Source: Stomorhina lunata (Eukaryota; Arthropoda; Insecta; Diptera; Rhiniidae). Taken from it: 64,000 nt of DNA. The stretch covers positions 58,862,581 through 58,926,580 of the forward strand of contig OW121743.1 in NCBI GenBank assembly GCA_933228675.1. The letters are read 5' to 3'. Position numbers and translations under genes: made by a program. Under the pieces are notes generated by a model. It made no database searches, was not told the DNA's origin, and saw only the letters and a list, made by a program, of their open reading frames with translations. Shown piece by piece: positions 1 through 12,945 of the stretch (positions are counted from its first letter, which is position 1; each line of letters starts with the position of its first letter).

Positions 1-690
1 TTTGATGCTTTTGTCTTAAATCATGGCTGTTATGGTCTTGTCTTGTATTTATTAAAATAAAGAATTGTCTAGAATTTAAGATCTTCAATCTTGAGTTTTT
101 GCTTTGGAAATTGTGACAAGTGCATGAGTTTGTGCTTGTCTCTTCTCTGTCCTTATGTCGCAACTGGAAAGATCTTAATGCGATATTCATTCTACTAACA
201 TCATATTTGTACAATTGTTAAGATCTTGACAACCATTTATGGTTAATTTAGATATCGTTTCATACTCATTATCATCTCTACAAAAAAATAATGATCATTA
301 TTTGTTTATCATAAATTCTTTAAGACAAAAGCTCTTCTAAAATGATACTTTGTTTTATTCTATTTTGCGAATATAAATAAATGGTTGGCTGATTTAAATG
401 GGTTTAATTTTCCTTTTTCTTTGTAAAGTTTTATGGAATTTAATATGATTAGAAATATTTGAGTTATTTTTATATGCTATTGCATTAGTCATACTTTTGT
501 GATTTACTGAAGGTAAAATTAAAGTGTAGGTGAAACATTTTATTCATCTAATATTTGATATATGAAACTTTGCTTGACACCCTTGAGGCTTTTAAGGCAA
601 ATTCTAGGCCGTAAATTTGCTATGATTCTAATATTATTTTCAAAAGACAAAACATTTTAACAGAAATTTAAAATGGGTAACAAATGTAAA
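1..690. other. Single-copy AT-rich flank, no gene seen
   Basis: No long reading frame, RNA gene or repeat that I can support. The sequence is AT-rich and ordinary until AT-rich satellite monomers begin near 690. Confidence 0.6.
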
Positions 691-3399
691 TTAAAACTAA
701 TTTCTATAGAAATTTTTCAATGTGTGAAAAAATTTCTATAGAAAATTGTTTAATATATAAAAAAATTTTATAGAAAATTTTTCAATATATGAGAAAATTT
801 CTATCGAAAATTTTTCAATTTATGAACAAATTTCTTTATAAAATTTTTTAATTTCTGAAAAAACTTTTATAGAAATTTTTTTTCAATTTAAGAACAAATT
901 TCTGTAGAAAATTTTTCATCTATGAAAACATTTTTATAGAAGATTTTCCAATTTTTTAAAAAATTTCTTTAGAAAACTTTTCAATATGAAAAAATTAGAC
1001 AATTTTTCAATATTAAAAAATTTCTTTAGAAATTTTTTCAACTAATGAAAAAATTTCTCAATATGAAAAAATGTATACAGACAAATTTTCAATGTGAAAA
1101 AATTTCTATAGAAAATTTTTCAATTTATAAAAAAATTTGTTTATGTGAAGAACAAATTTTTCACATGTGAACAATTTCTATAGAAAATTTTTCAACATGT
1201 GAAAAATTTCTATAGAAAATTTTTCAATACATACAAAAATTTCTATAGAAAATTTTAATTTTCAATAGAAATTTTTTCATTATGAAAATTTTTCTATAGA
1301 AATTTTTTCAATATGAAAAAATTTTCATAGAATTTTTTTCATATTAAAAAATTTTCTACAGAATTTTTTTCAATTAAAAAATTTTCTATAGAAATTTTTT
1401 CCTAATAAAAAATTTTCTATAACAATTTTTTCATGATGAAAAACTTTCTTTAGAAATTTTTTCATAATGAAAAATTATATGAAAAAATTTCTATAAAAAA
1501 TTTTTTAATATGAAAAAATTTCCATAGAAAATTTTTCAATATGAAAAAAATTCTAGAGAAAATATATATTTTATTTTAAAAAATAAAATATAAGTGTTTT
1601 AATCGTGAGAGTACCTTATTGGTATACCACTTAAGCCTTTTTGAAGTTTTGCTGGTTCAGTTTGACCCAATTTTTTCATATTGAAAAATTTTCTGTAAAA
1701 AATTTTTCATATTGAAAAAATTTCTATAGAAAATTTTTTCATATTGAAAAAATTTCTATAGAAAATTTTTCAATATGAAAAAGTTTCTATAGAAAATTTT
1801 TCAATATGAAAAAATTTCTATAGAAAATTTTTCAATATGAAAAAATTTTTCAATATGAAAAAATTTCTATAGAAAATTTTTCAATATGAAAAAATTTCTA
1901 TAGAAAATTTTTCAATATAAAAAAATTTCTATAGAAAATTTTTCAATATGAAAAAATTTCTATAGAAAATTTTTCAATATGAAAAAATTTCTATAGAAAA
2001 TTCTTCATATTGAAAAATTTTCTATAGAAATTTTTTCATATTGAAAAATTTTCTATTGAAATTTTTTCATATTGAAAAATTTTCTATAGAAATTTTTTTA
2101 TATTGAAAAATTTTCTATAGAAATTTTTTCATATTGAAAAATTTTCTATAGAAATTTTTTCATATTGAAAAATTTTCTATAGAAACTTTTTCATATTGAC
2201 AAATATAGAAAATTTTTCAATATGAAAAAATTTCTATAGAAAATTTTTCAATATGAACAAATTTCTATAGAAAATTTTTCAATATGAAAAAATTTCTATA
2301 GAAAATTTTTTAATATGAAAAAATTTCTATAGAAAATTTTTCAATGTGAAAAAATTTCTATAGAAAATTTTTCAATATGAAAAAATTTCTATAGAAAATT
2401 TTTCAATATGAAAAAATTTCTATAGAAAATTTTTCAATATGAAAAAATTTCTATAGAAAATTTTTCAATATGAAAAAATTTCTATAGAAAATTTTTCAAT
2501 ATGAAAAAATTTCTATAGAAAATTTTTCATTATATGAAAAAATTTCTATAGAAAATTTTTCATTATATGAAAAAATTTCTATAGAAAATTTTTCAATATG
2601 AACAAATTTCTTTAGAAAATTTTTCAATATGAACAAATTTCTTTAGAAAATTTTTCCATATGAAAAAATTTTTTAATATGAAAAAATTTCTATTGAAAAT
2701 TTTTCATTATGAAACAATTTCTATAGAAAATATATAAAAATGAAAAATTTTTTAATATGAAAAAATTTCTTTACAATATTTTTAAATATGAAAAAATTTC
2801 TATAGAAAATTTTTCAATATAAAAAAATTTCTGTTAAAAATTTTTTAAAATAAAAAAATTTCTATAGAAAATTTTTTAAAATGAAAAAATTTCTATACAA
2901 AATTTTCTAAAATTTAAAAATTTCTATAATGAAAAAAGACAAATGAAAAAATTTTTATAGACAATTTTTTAAAATGAAAATAGAAATTTTTAATAGAAAA
3001 ATTTTCTATAGAAATTTTTTTATATAATGTAAAATTTTCTATAGATATTTTTTTATATAATAAAAAATTTCTTTAGAAATTTTTTTAATTTGAAAAAATT
3101 TCTATATAAAATTGTTTAGTGTGAAAAAATTTCTTTAGAAAATTTTTTTAATATGAAAAAATTTCTTTAAAAAATTTTTCAACATGAAAAAATTTCTTTA
3201 GATAATTTTTCAATATGAAAAAGTTTATTTAGAAAATTTTTCAATATGAAAAAAATTATTTAGAAAATTTTTCAATATGAAAAAATTTCGTTAGAAAATT
3301 TTTCAATATGAAAAAATTTCGAAAATTTTTTAGAAAATTTTTTCAACATATGAAAAAATTTTATAGAAATTTTTTCAATATGAAAAATTTCTGTAGACA
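691..3399. repeat. 31-bp CTATAG satellite array A (mixed orientation)
   Basis: Tandem monomers of about 31 bp built from an A/T block, the palindromic core TTTCTATAGAAA and a linker TTCAATATGAA. Units are degenerate at 691-1560 and near-identical at about 1770-2580. A unique patch interrupts the array at about 1563-1668. The linker reads CAATATG in most units but CATATTG at about 1670-1760 and 1990-2200, showing that blocks are inverted relative to each other. The same monomer recurs at 30.0-31.5 kb (opposite strand) and 49.3-52.6 kb. No coding content. Confidence 0.93.
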
Positions 3400-4127
3400 A
3401 TTTTGCCTAAGTTTATCACTCATAAGTATTACATTTCAAAATCATACCCAAAAACATTAAATACCTTCTACCAACGAACATATGATGACAATAGACACAA
3501 CAAGTATCAAAAGTATCTCCAACTTAACAAATACAAGACAAGTACAACCAACCAACAAGTACATACATACACATACGAGTACAGATGTTAAAGAATCTGT
3601 TACATTTAAGATGTAGATAGATGATGTCGAGTTTACTTACACAGGATGACTGCCGGGGTCTGGAAGTCTGTGCATGCATCTCAAATCTCCACTTATGAAG
3701 CGAGTGAGTATGAATGTATGAATGAGTAGTAGCATTGTAGTATGTATGTATGTATGTACAACAAATATGGTTTCTGCCACACATACGAGTATGATACAAG
3801 AGTACGAGTTGTAAAAACCATATAATTGGCACACAAAATCATGCAATACAAGATGCAACAGACATTTTCCAAGTACTTTTTAGTATAACCAAACTAATTG
3901 TTGTTGTTCTTGGGTATTATATTGTTGTTGTTGCTGCTGTTGCTTCTGTTGCTGTTGTTGTACTTGTACTAAAGTCAGTCAGTGAGTCAAGTCATTCTGT
4001 TATTTAATCAGTTGAGATGAATTGAATTTTCTATGGCTTAAGCTTAAAGAAAGATTCTTTTTTTATAGTTCTTTACACAAAAATATGAGTCAGTCGTCGT
4101 CAAACTCGTACTCGTTTATACTAAGAA

Positions 4128-4152
4128 GCATTAAACACATAGACAACAGCAG
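4128..4152 (+). repeat. Left arm of a 25-bp perfect inverted pair
   Basis: Begins GCATTAAACACATAG and is the exact reverse complement of 5140-5164. Weaker similarity continues outward on both sides (AAGAAG-like flank, CTAC on the inner side). The arms are about 1 kb apart. Confidence 0.8.
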
Positions 4153-5139
4153 ACTACACGAACACCAACCACAAAAGTCGTTGGCTGCAATCGTCGCCTC
4201 GTAGTCAGCTACTTAATTATTTTGGGGACGGCAGCTACATTTAAGATGACAGCTACAATTCGAAGCACCTGTTTATGAGTGGTGCCAATATCGCGTTTAT
4301 AAGATGGACAAAATAGCAATTTAAATTTTGAAAAAAACGACATAAATTCATTTTATTAAATAACCTCCGAAATCAACGGTTTTCCTGTACCTGATGGTAT
4401 GTCTATATCAAAAATGTATAGAAAATGTATAGAAAGATTTTGGTGTGATAGAAAGATTTTGGTGTGATCTCTAATAGTTTAAGAGTTATGGGCTTTTTAA
4501 ATTTCAAGAATAATACGGTATAACTTTAGAAGTTTATATCCGATATTAACTTTTTTGGTATCAAACAAAAGCTACTGAAAATATCTTTTATATTCTTATA
4601 TATTCTATATAATATTCTTTATAATGGATTAAGAGCTAATATACTATAAACTTATTTCTGCAACCGACTTTTTTCTATAAAAATTCTTATATCTTAAAAC
4701 AATATAGATATATATAGAATTTTATAAAGGACATACTGGACTCTTATATAACATGAACTACGTAGCTTTAGCACACGTAGCGTGTGAGTTAGACAGTTTA
4801 AAAAAAAACTTTTTAAAATTTTACTTCTATCGAGTTAGAGTTATATAAATATAAATTTTTACATAATATTTTATTAGATATTATTATATACATTAAATAT
4901 ATAAAAATTTTATAAGTATGTAAATTGTTTACATAAATTCTCCCCATTGTATTTGTGGTAAATAAATTAAAGTGGTTTAAATCGCTCATTTATTTATTGT
5001 CGCCAACAAAAATAGAAAATAGTTTAATTTTGGCTACAGCTACAACGGTGGTCGGTAGTCGTGTAGCCGTGTCGACTCTAAAAAATTTATTTCTATTTGA
5101 ATGCATGTATTCTAATTTTGACAGGTTGTAGCCCGTAGC

Positions 5140-5164
5140 CTGCTGTTGTCTATGTGTTTAATGC
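5140..5164 (-). repeat. Right arm of a 25-bp perfect inverted pair
   Basis: Ends CTATGTGTTTAATGC; exact reverse complement of 4128-4152. The two may be the remains of a fold-back element or of a local inverted duplication. Confidence 0.8.
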
Positions 5165-5466
5165 AAGAAGTAAAAATAAAAAGAAAAATTTCAATTTTTT
5201 GTGTAGTTTTCAAGTGCTCAGCTCGTTTTTCTTTCCAAGACGATGCAATGACAACTTTAGCTAAATATCTATTCGTACATACTCGTCTATTGTAAATGGC
5301 TTTTTTGTTGGCATTGTCGTGGTGTCATGTTGTTTGCAACCACCATGAAATCGCGTATTAAATGGAAAAAAGGGATTTCTTTTTTAACCATTATCGACTA
5401 AAATGACTAAGTTTTCGTCAATTTAGTGGAAATTTCTGTTAATTTTTCATAGTTAATTAAAGAACA

Positions 5467-7020
5467 GTACCTGGTTGACCGAGCCTTGCTCGGAGCTTTA
5501 TGATAAGCATTTTGAGGCAAATTTTAAAGTTTTTATATATTTTTTTATAAAGTACTTAAATAAATTTAGAGGAAAGACATTGTACAAATATTCAGTTAAT
5601 TTTGAATTATTTGATTTATTTTGTCCGACCAACACATAGTTTGCATAGTTTACAGTTTAACTCATTTTGAATAATTTTGGAAATTATTCATATCAACAGA
5701 AACCTCTGTCGACTCATGCGCAACAACTTTTCTAAAGATTATAGTCTGATCAAATGCACAGTTTACGATTTAATTAGTTTTGAGTAGTTTTCAGTGGCGC
5801 CACCTGAAGTTGTTCATACCAACTAAGAAACCTTCGTCTGCTTATGCGTAACAACTTTGCTTATGATTATAATATGATCAAAAGCACAATTTACGATTTC
5901 ATTCACTTGGAGTAATTTTCTATGGCGCCACCTGTCGGACTTTACTCATTGCAATTCATAAACTTTCGTCGGCTTATCCGAAACAACTTTGCTAAAGAAT
6001 GTAGCGTGATTAAATGTACAGCTTACGATTAAATTGATTTTGAGTAAGTTTCAGTAGCGCCACCTGTCGAAATTTCTTAATACCAATTAAGAAACCTTCG
6101 TCGGCTTATGTGCAACAACTTTGCTAATGATTGTAGCATGATTAAATGTACAGCTTACGATTAAATTGATTTTGAGTAAGTTTCAGTAGCGCCACCTGTC
6201 GGAAATGATTCATACCAACTAAAAAGCCTTCGCGGCTCATGCGCTACAACTTTCCTAAAGATCATAGCATGATCAAATGCACATTTTGCGATTTAATTAT
6301 ATTTTAGTAATTTTCAGTGGCGCCATCTGCCGGAAATTAGTCTTATCAACTTAAAAACCTTCGCCGGCTTATCCTCAACATCTTCGCTAAAGTTTACTAT
6401 TCTATAAAGAACATACATACAGACAAACATTCATTTGTTTAAAAGGTATAACATTACTAATTTTTCCCCTTTGTATCCCCTAATTTCAAAAAGTTCCATA
6501 TGCATATTTGGTACTTCTTCCAATTAAATTCGGTACATTTTATTAAAACGCAGTTAACATAATGTTCCTATACATATTACTTTTTAAGATGTTAAGTTAT
6601 CATTTTATCCCTTTTTTACCCATTTTGGCCCCAAAATCAAAAAAGTACCATATACGTGTTTAATGTTTCTTTCACATCTTTTGATTGCAGTACAAAGTTT
6701 CTTTCTGTATTCTTTAGTTTGAAATATAAGAGTGGGTTAAAAAGTACCAAAAAAACTATTTTCACCCTTTTTTACCCCCTATCGGATATAGTTTCCAAAA
6801 AGTACCAAACACCTGTCCGCTTATTTTCATAGCTGTTTAAAACGTAATTTTCATTTTGTTTCTATACCTATTACTTAAGGAGATATCGTGTTTTCGACTT
6901 TTTCCCCTTTTATCCGTTTTTACCCTTTTAGAGGCAAAGGTTCCAAAAGTCCCTGCTTCTTCGACCTATATATATATATATATATATATATATACCATTA
7001 TTGCTCGTTTAAGAATATAA
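5467..7020 (+). mobile_element. Dispersed non-coding element, copy 1
   Basis: Starts AGTACCTGGTTGACCGAG and ends after a TA microsatellite (about 6966-6994) in ATTGCTCGTTTAAGAATATA. A second copy in the same orientation lies at 25466-27000. The body contains about five tandem units of about 131 bp, each with CAACAACTTTGCTAAAG and GGCGCCACCTGTCGG (CAACTTT at 5724, 5852, 5984, 6116 and 6247). No open frame or terminal inverted repeat is visible. Internal subrepeats and a microsatellite tail would suit a non-autonomous Helitron-like or LINE-derived element, but I cannot place it in a family. Compared with copy 2 it lacks about 70 bp just before the TA run. Confidence 0.85.
6966..6994. repeat. 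TA microsatellite
   Basis: An uninterrupted TA run near the 3' end of the dispersed element. Copy 2 carries one at the same place (about 26944-26974), so it belongs to the element. Confidence 0.9.
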
Positions 7021-9419
7021 GATTAAAGATAAATTTTTAAAATTTATTCAAAACGACGAGAAACGACCTAACGTTGGTTGTAGGCCTTATCGAGTACATT
7101 TGACACAATTTAAGCAGTTTTCGGGAATAAACAGATACCCAAATTGGGGATAAAATTAAGTCAAAACTAAAAGGTTCCACCTCAAATTTTTTATCAACTG
7201 AATAGATTAATATTCCCGGTTATAATATACACTTTCGTTACAAACATGAGCCTATATCCTACATCTATAACTTATGTTCAAAACTGCGACCATTTTCCCT
7301 TAACATATGAATAGACTTAAGGTTTGGGAATTGAGACAATGAAAGCAAATTCGAAAAAAAATTTGTATTTGAAGAAAAATATTACAATGAAAAAAAAAAC
7401 TGTTATTTGACGAAATTTTGTAAATATGAAGAAAATTTTACGAAATGAAAATTAATTTTAAAATTTTTTATTGAACAAAATTTTTTTTAGAAATTGAAGA
7501 CATTTTGAGAAATTTAAGATAATTTAGACAATTTTAAATTTAAAAAAACATTTAAAAAAAAGGAAAATTTCTTAACTTTCAAAGAAATTTTGTAAATATG
7601 AATAAAACTTTACAAAATTAAAAGAAATTTATTTCTGTGTTTTTGATATTAAACTCCTTTTTCTGGTCTTAGTAATAAAAAATGTTGATAAATATATATT
7701 CTGGAATACTAGTGCAATACAAGTGATAACTTGAAAAAATTTTTTTGCAATTCAAAAAATGAATAGTTGCGAAATTTTTGAATTTAAAGATTATTATTAA
7801 AATTACAAAAATTTTATAATTTGAACTTAAGGGAGTTTTTTTTTTTTCAATATAAAGAAAATGTCTTGATTTTTCCAATCTAGACATTTTATGTAGTATT
7901 GAAGAAAATTTGTCAATTTGAAGAAAATTTTCTTATTTGTAAAATATTTTTTAATTAAAGAAAATTTGTTAATCAAATCTATCAAAATAAGACAAATTTT
8001 TGTTAGAAAATTTGTTAAATAGAAATGAGAAAATTTGATAAATTGAGGAAAATTTGTTAACTTGAAGAAAATTTGTTAACTTGAAGAAAATTTGTTAACT
8101 TGAAGAAAATTTGTTAAATTGAAGATATTAGTAAAATTAAGGAAATTTTGTTATATAGAAGAAAAAATTTTTTTAAACGAAGCAGTTTTTTTATGAAAAA
8201 TTGAAATGGAAAAAATTTGTTATATTGAAGAAAATTTTCTAAAATTAAATAAATTTGTTAAATTGAGGAAATTTAGTTAAACTGAAGAAAATTTGTTATA
8301 TTGAAGAATTTTATTTGATATGAAGAAAATTTCTTAAATTTAAGAACGTTTTTAAATTGATGAAATTTGTTATATCAAAGAAAATTTGTAAAATCAAAAA
8401 TATTACAAAAAAAAATAATTTTTTTAAAATTATGTAAATTTATTAAATTGAAGAACATTTTTTTAAATTGAGAGCATTTGAAAAATTGAGAAAAATTTGT
8501 TATATTTAAGAAAAAAATTTTAAATGAAGTGAATTTTTGGAATGAATTTAGATTTTAAAAATGAAGCAAATTAAATTGATTTTTTTATATTGAAAAATAT
8601 TTACTTAAATTTTGTTAATTTATGAAATTGAAAAAGGTTTGTTAAATTGAAGAAAATTAATTAATTTTTAAAAATAAAGTAAATTTTATTGAACATTTTT
8701 TTATATTAAAGAACATTTTCTAAAATTAAGTAAATTTGTTAAATTGAAGAAAATTTGTTAATTTGAAGAAAATTTTATAAATTGTCTAAATTTTGTTAAA
8801 TTGAAGAAAATTTGTTATACTAAAGAATTTCTTTTAATCTAATTTTTAAATTGGAAAAAAATTTTTGATTTGAAGAAAATTTTATAAATTGTGGAAATTT
8901 TGTTATATTGAAGAAAATCGGAAATTTTGTAATATTGAAGAAAACTAAGTGAATTCGTTAAATTGAAGAAAATTTGTTAAATTGAAGAACATTTGATAAT
9001 TGAGGGAATTTTGTTAAATTGAAGAAAGATTTCTAAACTAAAGATACTTTTTTAAGATTAAACAAATTGAGGAAAATTTTGTTATATTGAAAAAATATTT
9101 TTAATATTAAGTAAATTTACTTAATTAAGAAAAATTTGTAACATTTAGAAATTAAGTAAATTTGTTATATAGAAAAATATTTGTTAATTTAAACAAAATC
9201 TTCTTTAACTTTGTTATACTGAAAAAATATTTTAAAAATGAAGTAAATTCACAAATTTCAGCAAAATTTGGTATAATAAGAAAATCAGTTTAACTGAAGA
9301 ATTTCTTTTAAAATTAAGTTAAATTAAAGATTTTCTAAATTAAAGAAAATTTGTTCTATGTATTGAGAATTTTTTTAAAATGAAGTAAATTTTTTAAAAT
9401 AGAAGAAAATTTGTAAAAT
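7021..9419 (+). repeat. Degenerate 19-bp repeat field
   Basis: After an AT-rich lead-in (7021-7900), diverged copies of TTGAAGAAAATTTGTTAAC and relatives appear. They are clearest at about 8040-8120, where the period is 19 bp. Similarity fades in places and there is no coding potential. The piece at about 8935-9290 has a second copy at 13700-14040. Confidence 0.8.
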
Positions 9420-11960
9420 GGAAGAAAATTAGTCAAATTGAAAAAAAGATGTAAATGATGAAGAATATTTTTTAAAATTAAGTAAATTTGTAATATTGAA
9501 GTGTAATTGTTAAATTGAATAAAATTTGTTAAAAAGAGAAAAAACTTTGTTTAATTGAAAAAAAAATATAACAAAGAATTTCAAATAAATTAAGAAATTG
9601 GGTTAAATTGAAGAAAATTTGTAACATTGAAGAAGAGGTTCTAAAATTAAGCAAATTTGTAATATTGAAGAAAATTTGTTAAATTTAATAAAATTTGTTT
9701 AAATGAGAAAACTTTGTTTAATTGAAAGACATTTTTATATTAAAAAAATTTATTTAAAATGAAGAAAATATGTTAAATTAAAATTTGTTTCATTGAAGAA
9801 CATTTTTCAAATTTAAGTAAATTTGTAATATTGAAGAAAATTTGTCAAGTTGAATAAAATTTGTTGAAATGAGCAAAAAATTTGTTAAATTGAAAAAAAT
9901 TAAATGAAGTAAATTTTTTTAAATAAAAGAAAATTTATTAAATGGAAGAAAATTGGTCAAATTGAAAAAAAAGATGTAAATGATGAAGAATATTTTTTAA
10001 AATTAAGTAAATTTGTAATATTGAAGTGTAATTGTTAAATTGAATAAAATTTGTTAAAATGAGAAAAAACTTTGTTTAATTGAAAAAAAATATATAACAA
10101 AGAATTTCAAATAAATTAAGAAATTGGGTTAAATTGAAGAAAATTTGTAACATTGGAGAAGAGGTTCTAAAATTAAGCAAATTTGTAATATTGAAGAAAA
10201 TTTGTTAAATTTAATAAAATTTGTTTAAATGAGAAAACTTTGTTTAATTGAAAGACATTTTTATATTAAAGAAATTCATTTAAAATGAAGCAAATATGTT
10301 AAATTAAAGAAAATTTGTTTCATTGAAGAACATTTTTAAAATTTAAGTAAATTTGTAATATTGAAGAAAATTTGTTAAATTGAATAAAATTTTTTTAAAT
10401 GAGAAAAAACTTTGTTTAATTGAAAAAAAATTAAATGAAGTAAATTTTTTAAAATTGAAGAAAATTTGTTAAATTGAAGAAAATTAGTTAAATTAAAAAA
10501 ATATATATAAATGATGAAGAATATTTTTTAAAATTAAGTAAATTTGTAATATTGAAGTGTAATTGTTAAATTGAATAAAATTTGTTTAAATGAAAAAAAA
10601 TTTTGTTTAATTGAAAAAAAAATGATAACAAAGAATTTCAAATAAATTAAGAAATTCGGTTAAATTGAAGAAAATTTGTAACATTGAAGAAGAGGTTCTA
10701 AAATTAAGCAAATTTGTAATATTGAAGAAAATTTGTTAAATTTAATAAAATTTTTTTAAATGAGAAAACTTTGTTTAATTGAAAGACATTTTTATATTAA
10801 AGAAATTTCTTTAAAATGAAGAAAATATGTTAAATTGAAGAAAATTTGTTTCATTGAAGAACATTTTACAAATTGAAGTAAATTTGTAATATTGAAGAAA
10901 ATTTGTTAAATTGAATAAAATTTGTTAAAATGAGAAAAAACTTTGTTTAATTGAAAAAAATTAAATGAAGTAAATTTTTTAAAATAGAAGAGAATTTGTT
11001 AAATGGAAGAAAATTAGTCAAATTGAAAAAAAAGATGTATATGATGAAGAATATTTTTTAAAATTAAGTAAATTTGTTTAATTGAAAAAAAAAAAAATGA
11101 TAAATTAAGAAATTGGGTTAAATTGAAGAAAATTTGTAACATTGAAGAAGAGGTTCTAAAATTAAGCAAATTTGTAATATTTAAGAAAATTTGTTAAATT
11201 GAATAAAATTTGTTTAAATGAGAAAACTTTGTTTAATTGAAAGACATTTTAATATTAAAAAAATTTATTAAAAATGAAGAAAATATGTTAAATTAAAATT
11301 TGTTTCATTGAAGAACATTTTTCAAATTTAAGTAAATTTGTAATATTGAAGAAAATTTGTCAAATTGAATAAAATTTGTTAAAATGAGAAAAAACTTTGT
11401 TTAATTGAAAAAAATTAAATGGAGTAAATTTTTTAAAATAGAAGAAAATTTGTTAAATTGAAGAAAATTAGTCAAATTGAAAAGAAAGATATAAATGATG
11501 AAGAATATTTTTTAAAATTAAGTAAATTTGTAATATTCAAGTGTAATTGTTAAATTGAATAAAATTTGTTAAAATGGGAAAAAACTTTGTTTAATTGAAA
11601 AAAAAAATATAACAAAGAATTTCAATTAAATTAAGAAATTGGGTGGAATTGAAGAAAATTTGTAATATTGAAGAAGAGGTTCTAAAATTAAGCAAATTTG
11701 TAATATTGAAGAAAATTTGTTAAATTTAATAAAATTTGTTTAAATGAGAAAACTTTGTTTAATTGAAAGACATTTTAATATTAAAGAAATTCATTTAAAA
11801 TGCAGAAATTATGTTAAATTGAAGAAAATTTGTTTCATTGAAGAACATTTTTAAAATTTAAGTAAATTTGTAATATTAAAGAAAATTTGTTAAATTGAAT
11901 AAAATTTGTTAAAATGAGAAAAAACTTTGTTTAATTGAAAAAAATGTTATATTAAAGAAA
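9420..11960 (+). repeat. Higher-order repeat of about 530 bp in the 19-bp repeat field
   Basis: A landmark GATGAAGAATATTTTTTAAA recurs at 9457, 9982, 10513, 11043 and 11497, giving spacings of 525, 531, 530 and 454 bp. Between landmarks the order of diverged 19-bp submonomers is conserved (GAGAAAAAACTTTGTTTAAT, then AAGAAATTGGGTTAAATTG, then GAAGAGGTTCTAAAATTAAG). The short fourth interval comes from a deletion near 11070-11100. Confidence 0.88.
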
Positions 11961-12295
11961 TTTCTTTTGTATATGTAAATTTGAAGATCATTTTATCAAT
12001 TATTGAAAATTTGTTAAATTAAAGAAAATTTGATAAAAATAAGGAAAATTTGTTATATTGAAAAAAAAAATTAAATAAAGTAATTAAAATTGAAAAATTT
12101 GTTATATTGGAAAATATTTTCCAAAATTAAGTTAATTTTTTAAATTAAAGAAAATTTGACAAATTGAGGAAATTTTGTTACATTGAAGAAATTTTTTCAA
12201 AATGAAGAAAATATCTTGAATTTAAGAATATTTTTTAATTGATGAAAATTTACTAAATTAAAGAGAATTAGTTAAATTGAAGAAAGTTTGTCAAC
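11961..12295 (+). repeat. Tail of the 19-bp repeat field
   Basis: More diverged GAAGAAAATTTGTTAAATT-like units, ending near 12295 where single-copy sequence resumes. Confidence 0.7.
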
Positions 12296-12945
12296 CTGCG
12301 ACCAAAAAACTATAAAGTTCACAAAGTAGAGAGTTTCAAAGTATCATTATTGCCCTACTTTTTCTAATATTACCTTGTCACTTTTTATGCTGCTACACTT
12401 AAGCGTGACACTTTTTTTCATAATTCCACAAATCCTTTTGTTTGACAAAAAAAAATCTTACAATTTTTTTTTTAATTTTTTTATATCTGTAACTTTAATA
12501 CTTTTTGTTTAGCTCAAATAAATAAGACTAAAAAAGCTCATATCTCATATTTTTGTAGGTGAATCCGAGTAAATTAGAGGCCATTACAACTGAAAACAGA
12601 AGGACGTAAAATTTAATATTTGTTTTGTCTCTGTTTATTTTATTGAGAATATTTTTTATGTCATTTTTGCTGTCAAGTACATCAAAGTATATAGAGAGTT
12701 AAAGACAAAGAAACAGAAGAATAAAAGAGAAAATTGTTATATAGAATTAAAGAATAAAACAATTGTAATACAATTTTTGTTGTTGTATTTGTTGTAAGCA
12801 GCAGTTGTAAGAGTCATAGAGGCGTGACACAATTGCACGATATCAAATGACTTGAACAATTGTGTCTTTAGAGCAAGTTGGCACTTGGAAAGAAAATATA
12901 ATTTGTGACATGTACTCGTATAGTTTTATAGAAAAATTAAAAAAA
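12296..12945. other. Single-copy spacer, no gene seen
   Basis: No long open frame. A short inverted repeat, GACACAATTG / CAATTGTGTC (about 12824-12865), could form a hairpin with a loop of about 22 bases. Confidence 0.55.

Larger units (their letters stand above)
3400..5466. other. Single-copy region with microsatellites, no supported gene
   Basis: Higher in complexity than its neighbours. It holds a GTAT run (about 3739-3760), an interrupted GTT/GCT tract (about 3898-3965), a 19-bp direct repeat (ATAGAAAGATTTTGGTGTG) twice near 4427-4466, and a 25-bp perfect inverted pair at 4128-4152 and 5140-5164. Short open frames of 60-100 codons exist, but none has recognisable domains. It could be regulatory or intronic DNA. 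Confidence 0.55.

Noticed and set aside
691..3399. Regular repeats of about 31 bp that could suggest a CRISPR array
   Set aside because: There are no unique spacers; repeat and linker are equally conserved, and the context is a eukaryotic satellite.
3403..3858. Short frames on both strands (62-102 codons)
   Set aside because: They follow microsatellite-like sequence (TACATACATA, GTATGTAT) and lack recognisable domains or splice context.
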